This document shows, in pieces, positions 1-10,156 of a stretch of DNA of 64,000 nucleotides; position 1 is the first letter of the stretch; every line of letters starts with the position of its first letter. The stretch is from Laetiporus sulphureus 93-53. Taxonomy: Eukaryota > Basidiomycota > Agaricomycetes > Polyporales > Laetiporaceae. The notes under the pieces are model-generated. The model did not search any database. It saw nothing but the letters and a program-made list of their open reading frames with translations, and was not told the origin of the DNA. The DNA is taken from contig NW_024468534.1 of assembly GCF_001632365.1 (NCBI RefSeq), forward strand, positions 52,133-116,132, read 5' to 3'. Position numbers and translations under genes: made by a program.

Positions 1-169
1 CAGGCTCAGTGACAATCCATGCCTCTGGTAAGCACAAGTAGCATGGAAATTACTGAAGGGCAAGAAGGATGTCATTGCCATGGCTCTGACAGCTTTAGAC
101 AAGTCACTGACATCTGGATGGGTACTGTCATGGTTTTTCTGCGCCACAAGTCTTAAGCACCAAGAACTT

Positions 170-600
170 TAGTTTATCCACCCATATACCATATACAGCA
201 TGTACCACTACGTCTCCACATGTATATCTTAGTATACCCACACCACTCGGACATCTCTCGGACATGTACCAGTCACATGACCCTACGTCATAGTGACATC
301 ATAGGCCTGGACTCTCTGGACATTCCTAGACTTAGACAGACTTCACTAGGCTCGAGCACACTATAGCACACCATAATGATGTATTAGTACAAATTCAGGG
401 TACGCAGGGTCCTACACCCAATATCAGAGGCCTTACCCCACTTGTATATATACTGGCTCGAGCTGAGGCCTACACCTCAGTTTCGAGTTGGTCTTTACTC
501 CTCCAATCTTACCAGAGAACCCTGACGGGTTAGGTGAGAGCAGACTCAAGGAGTTCTTGAGATCCTTTACAACTCATAGGTGGCACTCAGACAATACTGG
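170..600 (+). repeat. LTR-like promoter segment, plus orientation
   Basis: This noncoding segment resembles the U3-R part of a fungal LTR. It carries a box GGGTACGCAGGGTCC at about 398-412, followed by a TATA-like tract at about 443-451, and leads toward the spliced ORF that starts at 968. A closely related box and TATA arrangement occurs in two other segments of this window (7889-7903 on minus, 8515-8529 on plus). I cannot see a second identical copy nor defined TG/CA ends, so the borders and the LTR assignment are inferences. Confidence 0.35.
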
Positions 601-967
601 GAAGGAGGACAACAAGCAGAGAGATATTTCTGTGCAAATAAGACCATAATTCGACCAGGTATTGACCTGTGTTGACGACTTGCAGTGAAGATGACCCGTA
701 TAGTAAAGGATTCCCCCCATTTTATTTGCCTTTATTTGGTCTCCTCTCCACCCTTTACCTTTTCTGGCTCCTCCGTTGTATCGTCGTTCTCAGTTTTTGT
801 CTCCCTGTATTTCGGTTTCCTCTGTTATGACTGCCTTTTGTCCTTTCCACTTTTTGTCTCTGCTCTTTATCTCCTCGTCTTTGTCTCCATCACTCTCTGC
901 CACTGACTGCTGTGTTCTGTCTTTGTTGCGTGCTGGCTATGCATCTTGCTCGAGGACATAAAATAAA

Positions 968-2158
968 ATGTGTGCTGTGTCTTCATTCTTTTTGTCTTTC
1001 ATGCTCTGTCTTGCCACAGAAATGTCTTCCTTCATGCTCATGGGCTTCTTTGCTGTTGCCGGTGGTCAGCGTTCTACATCTGTTAATGCTCAGCGTGGCA
1101 CCTCCACTTTTTATAACTATTACTTCACTGCTATCCAGTGCTCCTCAGGTGATTTGCTCCTCACTCAGCTTCGCATCTACAGCCCTCGTGATGACATTCC
1201 CCTTTCTGACAACACTGTCATCTTCTCTGTTGCACATGTGCATGTTCCTGCCAACGCCACTGTTCTTCTCGACACATTTTCTGTCTATCCATTCCCTGGA
1301 GATTCCAATGACAATAACTATCAGTCTCCCATTCCAGACATGCCATACCCATATGCCATCGATCTTGATACAGTGCTTTTGAAGCATGACATCTTGGCTG
1401 ATGGAAAATCAAAGGCTTTCTTGGTGGAAGTTCATGAGTGTGTTCACGATGAGCAACGCTCTTCCTCGTTGCAGTAAGTTGTTCTTACTTCTCCTCTCAA
1501 CTGATTCTCATATTCTGTAGATGTGTATATAATGGGTCTTCACCTCGTTGGCTGTCAGTTCCTGCGCCCAATCCCAATTCATCCATATTCTTTCTTGGCA
1601 TCTGTTCACGCATCCAATCTGATGGAATCCTCGGCATTGATATTGACTCGATCACATTTAACATTGGCCCTCCTTCTCTTCCTGTGGGTGGTGGCTCCTT
1701 GCCTGCAGGTGCTGGCCTTCTACTTCCAACAAATGCTGATGCTTCAATGCTCATGGCTCTCCGTGTGCTGTGATTGAACCTTCTTCTTTTTCCTCTATCT
1801 CTTCGTGAGTTTCATGCTTCATTCTTGACTTCACTGCTTAGTATCTGATGTTGTTTTGAATAGTACTTTATCCGCTTCCCCAGTTGCATCATCTTTGACA
1901 CCAGTACTTCTGATTGCTCCCTATGCTGCAGAGACCTATGCACAGCTGCAAGATCATGCATTGATGTCGTCTGTGCTGTCAATTAGCACTTCACCCATTG
2001 TTGCCTCTACTTCAGATGCTCCACTGTCACCTTTGACTGTCCCTGATGATGACATTGAATGTGATGATGAACACATTGGGAAACAGGAGAATCAGGAGCA
2101 TGAAAATGTGCCTGCTCTCACAGCCCATGCGAAGGGTAAGCGCAAAGCACGCAATTGA
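968..2158 (+). CDS. Spliced gene of unknown function, probably repeat-associated
   Basis: I do not recognise this protein. Three exons join in frame: 968-1473, 1521-1769 and 1864-2158. Intron 1 is a clean gtaagt...tag intron; intron 2 (gtgatt...tag) is less certain. The first exon encodes a roughly 170-residue stretch rich in beta-branched residues and histidine/valine runs. The second continues it with a Pro/Gly-rich segment, and the third ends in an acidic stretch followed by a basic KRKAR-type tail that could be a nuclear localisation signal. A CT-rich untranslated stretch precedes it. It lies between an LTR-like promoter and the truncated end of a gypsy element, so a domesticated or mobile-element-carried ORF is possible. 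ATG codons at 968 and 1022 are both plausible starts. Confidence 0.45.
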
Positions 2159-2197
2159 TTTCTGCTACGTCTGCTGTTTCTATTTGTGCACTTTGCC

Positions 2198-4690
2198 TCA
2201 GTATAGTAATATCCCACTTTCGAAGTTCCAGTCTTCGAGTCCTTTCGAGAACTCTCGTTGTCCTTTCTTGAGTAGATCTTGATATGATCTGTTCACATTG
2301 TCATCTTGTAGTGCCTCCTTGATCTTGTCTATCAAATCATAATCTGTGATGACTGCAAGATGGGTATGTTGAATAGCTTTAATCGTGAAATATTCCGGTT
2401 TGAGCAGAGTCTTGTCAGAATTGTCAGGATTTACCCCCTCTTCATGATCTGACCTTCTGGACAGAGGATCCGCCCGATGCATTAATTTTTCTGGTTTGTG
2501 ATGTAGTTGGATGTTGAACCGTGTAAGATATAGTGACCAGCGAGCTTGCCGCCTCATCAGCTTTTGTGCTGATTTGAAATAGGTTAAATTCTGGTGATCG
2601 GACCAAATTTCTACTGGGAGTGGATGACCTTCGAGATGTTGTCGGTATTCTTCCAATGCTTGAATAATTGCGAGCATCTCTTTGTCATAGATTTCATAGT
2701 TCTGCTCAGCCTCATTGAGGCTTTTCGAATGGAATGTGATTGGATGCCACAACCCATTGTCTTTGAGTTGTTCAAGGCATGCGCCAGTGGCAAAATTGCT
2801 GGAATCCGTTTCTAATCGGAATGGATGAGTATCATCCGGTAATGCCAGAATTGGAGCTGAAGTAAAGGCATGTTTGAGAGCACTAAATGCCTGTTGTTGT
2901 TCTTCACCCCATACCCATTTCTGATTCTTTCACGTAAGGATATTGAGTGGTCGAGACTTTTTGGCAAATCCTTCAATGAATTGACGATAGAAATTAGCGA
3001 ACCCAAGAAAAGCTTGTACTTGCTTAACCTTTTTGGGTTCAGGCCAGTCGAGTACACCGGCGACCTTTTGAGGATCCATATGGACCTCGCCTTTAGAGAT
3101 AATCATCCCTAAGTACTCAATCGAGGGTTGTTCGAAAAAGCACTTTTCTGGTTTGGCAAAAAGGTCATTGTCCCGTAACCTTTTAATTACCTCTTTGGTA
3201 ATCTTTCGATGTTGTTTCAGATCGTTGGTGAAGATTAGAATATCATCGAGGTAGACGATCACATGGCCTTCCCGAATAAGATCATCTAAAATCTCATTCA
3301 TCATGTGCTGGAAGGTGGCTGGTGCGTTACAGAAACCAAAAAACATAACCGTGGCCTCATATAAACTGCGATGCATCACAAAAGCTGTTTTCCATTTGTC
3401 ACCCTTGCAGATGCGAACATTGTTGTACCCCCATCTGAGATCCAGCTTGGTGAATAGTAACGCGTTGCTGAGCTGATCGATAAGCTCACTTGTTCGTGGA
3501 ATAGGAAAGCGATTCTTTTTGGTTATAGCATTAAGTTTTCGGTAGTCTTGTACCAGTCTTAGCGTGCCATCTTTCTTTTTGACAAAGAATACCGGGGCAG
3601 CAATAGGTGATTTCGACTTTCGAATGTAGCCTTTTGCTAGGTTTTCGTCAATCCATGAATTTAGGGAATTTATTTCCTCTGGATTCATAGGATATAGTTT
3701 GCTTGGTCGTGGTAATTCATGTTCTTCTTCAAACTCGATTGCATGATCATAAGGCTTTCGAGTTGGCATCCTTTCAGATGCTTTCTTGGAGAAGACATTA
3801 CTGAATGAATGTAGATAATCTGGTACTAATTTTTCCCAAGATTCTACTTCATTAATAACCTGATCTTCTGGGCTGCCAGTGTTTGACTGGGGTGCCTCTT
3901 CTGTCAGGTCTTCTTCTGGTTCAGCATAGCTGCAGTCTGCTATGAAAAGTATCATGCGGGCTATTTGTTCGGCTTCGGGGTCGTCCATTTCAACCCACGA
4001 GATTATAGGATTTACTGCATCGATGTTGTGTCCATTAAACATTCTGAATGCAGTTGGCTCCTCATCTGCCACTTGTTGTGCTCGTTGCGAGATTTCTTCA
4101 GCTTCCTCCCTTGCAATGGCTTGTTGTTTTTTACGAAGCCTCTGGTGGTGACACGTACTCGGGCATCATGAGTATTTCCATTCTCCAGCTTGCCAGTTGA
4201 TTTCTGGATTATGCTGGCATAAGTATGACATCCCAATGATCATGTCTAATCTCCCGATGTCCGTGACTAGCAGACAATGGGTGGAACCATAATCTCCAAC
4301 TTTGATGTATGCTTTTACATAGTCAGTTATTTTGCCATGTTTATTTTGGGATCTGTCAGCATTGTACACCTTGTACGTTGTATTAAGCTTGGAGGTCGCG
4401 ATTTGATTGTTCTTTATGAATCGCTTGCTGATATACATGGAATATGCTCCTGAGTCGACTAAAGCTTCGGCGCTCGATTTTTTGCCGTACACCCATAATG
4501 TAACTGGTAAGTAGAATGATGATAAATTTGAAGACGAATTCTTTATTGTTACATTATCATCCTCTGCATTGCAACGATCTACAGAGGTGTCTGATTTGGG
4601 TGCTAAATGTACAGGTCTTATATAATGTTCTGGGGACTCTGACGAGCTGCCTACAGATCCCCTTTGAGAAAACCCTTCCGATCCTTTCGT
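2198..4690 (-). pseudogene. pol: Gypsy pol pseudogene: protease, RT, RNase H
   Basis: The retropepsin active site appears as LVDSGA near 4450. The reverse transcriptase (about 3830-3050) has the YLDDIL catalytic motif near 3260 and the upstream LDLRWGYNNVRI motif. RNase H follows at about 2850-2400, with the EIYDKEMLAII motif. The last residues before the break resemble the start of the region leading into the integrase zinc finger. The frame is offset by -1 relative to gag, as in many gypsy elements. Premature TGA codons lie at 4168-4166, 2932-2930 and 2200-2198; otherwise the frame is open. The 5' edge is approximate because pol overlaps the end of gag. The integrase core is absent. Confidence 0.9.
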
Positions 4691-6324
4691 GAAGAGCCCT
4701 CTTCCACCTTCCTTGATGAACTGGATCCATTTGCCCTCAGGTGCCTGAGCCTTGAGAGGATTGCAGCAAAATCTTCGTCTGTATCCAACTCGGATGCTTC
4801 AGGCTCACTTTCTGAGTGGATGCTGTGGTCGCTGATATACGCAGCTGTCTCCTTACTCTTTCCCTTAGTCTTAGAGGAAGAGCTCTTCTTCTTCAGCTTT
4901 TTCTTGTCTTTGGTGTCAGAGCTTTTGCTCTCTGCATCTGATGAAGTGGAATCAGATACCACCTGTCATGTCTTGGGTGACTTTGACTTCTTCTTGTCAT
5001 CGTCCTTTTTCTTTCCATCCTTCTTCTTCACGGCTGTCTCCTTTTCCTTCTCAATCTGCTTCTTGACATGGTCCAATTTGAAACAATTGGTGCAATACTT
5101 GCCGAAGTGTTTAGACGATTTGAAGAACGTGGGCTTGTTCTTCTTGCAGTTGGCACAAACCAACTTGTCATCCTGTACGCTTCGCGCTTTGGCATGGTGG
5201 CCTTCTCGTTGTAGCGACGTAAATATACGGAGTGCGAATGTAAGAAACTCAGTCCACTTTTTGGGCCAGTTGTCCTTGGTTGTGTCTGCCAGCATGAGCA
5301 GCCATGTTTTCTCCGGAATATGTTTCTTGATTTTTTCAATCAAGTCTTGATCCGAGAAGCCTGTACCAATTGCCTTTGGACAGAAGTCTTCTGCGAACTT
5401 TCAGAAGTCTCGATGATCCTTCTTAATGAAGGCTTCTAACTCTGTTCGCTTCTTATCATCCTTGTCCAATGATTCATATGCCGTGCGAAGTTCAGCGACG
5501 AACTCCGCCCAAGTTCCTGGTGCCTTGTTGTTTTCGTTTATTTCAGTAATTCAATGTCACATATATTCGCGTGCTCCTCCTTTCAGGAGCAAGAGGGTAG
5601 ACATAATTTTGGACTCGTCTTTGGTATGTTCAGTATATTTCAACCAGAGCATTACTTGTTCGAGCCAATCATCGAGATTGACTCCATTCTTATTGTCGCC
5701 ATATTTTTCCAGCTGGTCAATTTTTACGCCTTTACCCTTGTGACCAAACGACGATTTGTCATCATCGTCCATATCTGCGACATCATTACCACCCTGTCCG
5801 GCCTTCCTTCCTTGCGTGTTTGCCCATGTGCATAATCGTTCATGCAATTTTTTGAGTGCTTCGAGCGTGATGCTTCCTTCCGCTTCATGTTCTTTCAAGG
5901 CCTCCACTTCTGGTTCCAGAGTTGCCCAATAATCCTCGATGAGTGCTTTCAACTCTGTCGTGAGAGCAGCAGCTGTTTTTTCCAAGTCCGCTACCTGGCT
6001 GATTAGCTGCTGTCTGTGGTTGTCAAGGAAAACTGTGCGATTGTGGAACTCCGTGGTATTGTGTTCAAGCGCACTTGCTTGGTGCTGAATGAGATTCTCA
6101 TAATGCACCACCGTTTGTTGACGCATTTGTTCTACCACATTGGTGACCAAGTCGACTACCCAATTCTTCACATTTTCAGGTATGTTCGCATTGAGAGGGG
6201 CCGTGTCTGCGAGGGCTTGACGAATGATAGGATTCGGGGGTTGTAATACAATATTAAGTCATGCGGGAAGCTCCGGGGATGGAGCACAAGAGAAACTGGG
6301 ATCATGTGCAGTGGGGGTCGTCAT
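4651..6324 (-). pseudogene. gag: Gypsy gag pseudogene
   Basis: The ATG at 6324-6322 lies one base after the stop of ORF1. The N-terminal part is a coiled-coil-like helical region. A capsid core follows, including the segment LDDWLEQVMLWLKYT near 5650. After it come a cysteine-bearing region with two CxxC pairs (about 5180-5080), a lysine-rich stretch and an acidic/serine-rich tail. It ends at a TAG (4653-4651). Premature TGA codons are at 6261-6259, 5559-5557, 5553-5551, 5403-5401 and 4968-4966. The product would be the structural polyprotein that packages the element's RNA. The CxxC pairs are not the classic CCHC knuckle spacing, so nucleic-acid binding is only inferred. Confidence 0.8.
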
Positions 6325-6325
6325 T

Positions 6326-7633
6326 TTATAATTCTTCCTCTATCTCACGAAGGTGTTCTTCAAACTCGACGATATGACTATTTGCGATAGTGGCCGATCG
6401 GACAATTGCTCGACCTGAGCGCAGGTTATGTAGCAAATGAAGGTCTTGGTATATAACCTTGATGAAGGATTGCCACAAGAACCTAGTCTTGTCCCTGGCT
6501 GCGGGCCACTGATGGTTATGATGAATTTCGCAAAGACGCTCGACTTCTTTGAGCTAATCGACGAAGCTATTGTAAGCTTCAGTGAGACCTAGGTCCAGTT
6601 CTTCAGTTCCAATAGGGATATAGCGGATGTGTACCACAATGTTTCTCCAGTTGTATTCAGGGTATAGCTGAAGAGCGGAGATATGGTATACGTCGTGATA
6701 GTCGATGTGAAACGTATCCTCGTATGTAGCGAATGCTTCACCTGCTCTGTCCTGGAGAACACGTGGAATTGAGTCCCAAAGATAGTTAAAGATGTGGCCG
6801 ATTGGATTGAGATGCTCGAAGTTATCACGATCATTTGAATCGCCAGATGAAGACATATACAAAGTAAATATTCATATCTACAGCAAAGGTCGCCCTGTGA
6901 CCTGTATTCCTAGTCAATATTTCACGATAATATCTCGTATAATATCGCGAGCTACTCCTCCTTGATGCTTCTTTCCCTGTACGTAGTCACAAAAGTCTCG
7001 TACCATGTGTTGGTGTACGAAAGGGAGCTTGAATTCTGCTACATCATTGTGGAGATTCTCGAGCTTGGTGATTAAATGCTCGAGGACGAGGATGTCGTGG
7101 TCGTCAAGCTGATGATGGTATCATTTGGTGAGGAATAGGTGAACTTGTCGAAGAGTGCCTTCGATGCGCTGTGTAGAAACGATGGAGATCGTGAGAGAAT
7201 ATATGTAATGAGACCCTGTAGGAGTCTCAACATATGTCGAACGAAGTTCGTTCGCTGACTGAGGTGCTCAGTTGTGAGGCGAAACACTTTGGTAGTGCTG
7301 GGGGCCTGAAGTCGATGCTGATGCAGAAGTTCGCGGTGTGCGAACTGAAGGAGTTTGAAAAATAGAGACAGAAACGCTGCTGCAAGGTCGTCGACCTCCT
7401 GTGGATATATGACCAGGCCTTGGTTGAATGCTTGTACATCGCAGCTCATAGAACTCTTCTGGAGTTCTCGCTCGAGGATGTCGGATAATGCTGAAGTCAC
7501 TGTGCGTAGTATTGGCATGGCTTATGCGGGTAGAGTCGGCGTCTGCTGGAGAGGCAGGTGAAGATATAACACCGCTAACGTGCGGGTGGACGTGCGAAGA
7601 CGCAACACTGCAGCGAGTACGCTGGGCAGGCAC
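6326..7633 (-). pseudogene. Unknown ORF1 upstream of gag in the gypsy element
   Basis: One reading frame runs from about 7633 to a TAA at 6328-6326, immediately before the gag ATG. It is interrupted by TGA at 7270-7268, 7123-7121, 6916-6914 and 6874-6872 and by TAG at 6880-6878 and 6556-6554. The first 120 residues are Ser/Thr/Pro/Arg-rich and look disordered. The remainder looks folded and helical, with segments such as DDHDILVLEHLITKLENLH. I know no function for it. Its position suggests an extra retrotransposon ORF or a Gag N-terminal extension. No ATG sits at the apparent beginning (a GTG is there), so the start may have been lost. A shorter alternative ORF from the ATG at 7518 in another frame is probably a shadow. 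Confidence 0.55.
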
Positions 7634-7689
7634 TCGAGGCAGGTAAGATAAGCAGACTTATTCTTCTATCACAAACTTAGGACGCAGAG

Positions 7690-8150
7690 CGCCGACTAAG
7701 CCTATGACCTTATGATCAAACAATTACTGACTGTTGTCAAGGTAAGGATGACACAAGAGAGGATCAAGGTAAAGCAATGCCTTTGAAGTGGGCACTGGTA
7801 ACACTGTATGAATAGGCATAGCAGAGATGAGAATAAGTCTGGGGGACTTATGTGTCTCAAAGCTCTGGCTTATATACATGAGCGGAAGGACCCTTGGTAC
7901 CCATATGCCCCAGAACCGCTAGCTAATGGACATTGTCTGATTGGTTACCACTACCTGTCAAACTACGTGTGTCATGCATGCTGAACCTCCGAACTACTTA
8001 GTAAGACCATGGAAATGATACTGCCTGTAATGGCTACATCTCCGGTGGCATGGTATCTATCTACCTCGTGTATGTGAACTAATATCCCCGTAAGGACATA
8101 TCTCCGGTGGCGTGTGTCTCCTTCATAGAGTTCTTCTGGAGTCTGACCGT
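7690..8150 (-). repeat. LTR-like segment of the gypsy element (5' LTR, minus orientation)
   Basis: On the minus strand this segment contains GGGTACCAAGGGTCC (7903-7889), followed 11 bases later by a CATGTATATAAGC TATA box (about 7880-7868). A noncoding leader then reaches ORF1. The upstream part holds two imperfect direct copies of a CATCTCCGGTGGC-type motif (near 8036 and 8098), as often seen in U3 regions. The exact TG/CA ends and the primer-binding site could not be fixed. With no 3' LTR in the window, the ends cannot be confirmed by pairing. Confidence 0.5.
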
Positions 8151-8199
8151 TGCTTCTAGGTGGGATGATATTACTGTATAAGTTAGTCTTACCTAATAC

Positions 8200-8830
8200 C
8201 AGCGCTACTTGTCACATGTGTGGATATCACGTGATATGTCACGTGACTAGTCCTGGACCTTCGGGGCACATAGGACTGTCAGTACTTCGTGTACCAGTTT
8301 GTTCCTTTCTGGACAGCCTAGCGCTGATGTCATGTGATGTTCTAGTCACGTGCAGATTAAAAAATGTGAAAATCTGTGACAGTAAAGTAGGATTACCTTG
8401 GCATATCCACGGCCTTTATAGATAGTTGCTATAGCAAAGTCCAGAACCATTACTGGTTTTGGCAATATATTCACATGTAGACAGGACAGGACCCCAGTAA
8501 GTACACCATAGTTAGGGTACCCAGGGTCCACCACTACATGTATATAAGCACATGAGGATCTAAGGGAAGACCTTAGATTCATTCAACTATTGTATGCAGC
8601 CAGCAGGCCAGCTCCCCCCTTCCACCTTTTGTGCAAGGCCATGCATTGGGGCTTTGCCTTGATTGCTGGTTGTATGTCACTGTGCATGTTCTCAGCCTAG
8701 CCCTTGTGGCAGGCTTTTCCAGGTTAGCCTTAGGGCAACCTTTTTATGTGGATCATTTGTGCAGGTCACACAAGCAGACTTGCCCTTAATTGGGTTAAGT
8801 GCTTTGTGCTTTGTGACAGACGAGAAATGA
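8200..8830 (+). repeat. Second LTR-like segment, plus orientation
   Basis: This segment carries GGGTACCCAGGGTCC (8515-8529), then ACATGTATATAAGCA (about 8536-8550), in the same spacing as the minus-strand LTR at 7.9 kb but pointing the opposite way. The preceding 300 bp are rich in CACGTG/TCACGTGA-like palindromes (8228-8260 and near 8345), a possible bHLH-type binding cluster. No element body with gag or pol follows to the right, so it may be a solo LTR or the remnant of another element. Borders are inferred. Confidence 0.4.
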
Positions 8831-9038
8831 TTATGGAACGTTAACAGCAATCGAACGTACTTGTTCGTTCCAACCAGATGTGGCTTTGTTCTGATTAAGC
8901 TGGCACTGATACAGCACAATGGAGTGCAATGCGAGCATTGAACGTGAACCTAAAATGATAGGAAAAGCCTGCACATCGGAGGCTAATACAGAAACTGATC
9001 GTCGGGAGCCACCACCAACAACAGAAAGTTTCGTAAAC

Positions 9039-9290
9039 GAGCAATGTGAATGTGCAAACTCTGAATCAACAGCCTCAGTGACCACACCGAGGACGATGTC
9101 ATACAATGCAGTAAAGAGCAAAGTTTCTGCGACCCCTGAATCAGAGTGAACACAAAAAACTTTCTCAAGCAAGCAATGCGAATGCGCAAAAACAAAATCA
9201 ATAGCCTCAGTGACCGCACCGAGGATGATGTCATACAATGCGTTAACGAGCAAAGTTTCGACAACCCCTGAATCAAAGTGATCAACAAAA
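9039..9290 (-). repeat. 132-bp tandem duplication encoding a 44-residue repeat
   Basis: Two copies with a period of 132 bp (aligned GCAATG motifs at 9041 and 9173) differ by scattered substitutions. The period is exactly 44 codons. The minus strand stays open through both copies (about 9349-8831), giving two peptides that begin DSGV(V/A)ETLL and contain ALYDI(I/V)LG and AHSHC. Most differences between copies are conservative in this frame. It may be a fragment of a repeat-protein gene, but no ATG-anchored gene model or known family could be assigned. Confidence 0.6.
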
Positions 9291-9349
9291 CGAGATACTG
9301 AATACGGAATAAACACTGACCTCCACCAAGCCAAACAAATGCGCAACAA

Positions 9350-10156
9350 CGCATAAGCAAGTTATAAAATGCTCCGAGTGGTGACACCATCACAAAAGGC
9401 GGCGATGTGCATTAGACGGTGAGTGGGTGAAGGGCAAAACAGTGTTGAAAGGGGGGGGCCAGCGGACGTTTCCTAACGCCCAAAGAAGGGGTGCATCCGC
9501 AGATTAGGTAAGAGCGAGACGCTAAACCCAAAAATGGCAATTTGCCAGCTTAACACTTACATAAGCCTGTCCAGTGTACCATTGTGTCAATGGCCAAATA
9601 ACTTTCTGTTATTTGGAATCGCATCAATAAATAGTAACTGTTATACGGCTACACGACCCTTGTGTGATCGAAACCCTTTTTGCGTTATAATGAACAGGGC
9701 AAGTGCAAGAGGGAATTTGAAATACTATGAAACAATCGCTCGTCGGAACTAAACTATCGGGACTGCAGGGTCGTTCATGAATCTGGGCCATCCAACGTTA
9801 GACCGTTCGCAAGCAGGTTCGTTCGGATACCGGCGAAAGTAAAATGAGAACTGATATTAGCGATGGGTCCCCCCAATAGTTTGGAGTAATAGTGGCGTAC
9901 CCGAGATTTAGAATCTGTGTGTGGCGCGCAATTCCTCTGCGTAGCGGATGGCATCGTCCCATGTCCTGCTTTTCCGTTCTGGCTACTTATAATTAGGGCA
10001 CTAGCGATTGCGGTCGCATTAATCGAACAAATCTCTTGTAAATGCTGCCAAGCGAGAGTCTACACAAGCAGATTTATAGATTGTGCGAACATAGTTCCCT
10101 TACGAATTTGAACGAACGTTGAGCCCATACGATTCTCAAAGCCGGCACGCAAGCAC
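9350..10156. other. Intergenic stretch, no gene seen
   Basis: No ORF with conserved-looking sequence, splice structure, tRNA box or repeat could be supported here. A G-run lies near 9452-9460. The segment separates the repeat-rich left arm from the conserved gene block and probably includes the 3' flank of the minus-strand membrane protein gene. Confidence 0.5.

Larger units (their letters stand above)
2180..8150 (-). mobile_element. Decayed Ty3/gypsy LTR retrotransposon, 3' truncated
   Basis: Reading on the minus strand, the order is LTR-like promoter (about 8150-7690), ORF1 (7633-6326), gag (6324-4651) and pol (about 4690-2198) with protease, reverse transcriptase and RNase H. That domain order, with RNase H directly after RT, marks it as Ty3/gypsy. 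Homology stops just after RNase H, near 2180-2198. Only the first residues of the region before the integrase zinc finger remain, and no integrase or 3' LTR follows. The three ORFs each stay in one frame over their whole length but carry twelve in-frame TGA codons and two TAG codons, so the copy is dead. The lack of indels suggests decay by point substitution. Confidence 0.85.

Noticed and set aside
7072..7518. ORF on minus beginning with an ATG inside the retrotransposon 5' region
   Set aside because: The overlapping frame that continues to the stop before gag has better protein character and a consistent decay pattern, so this is probably a shadow.
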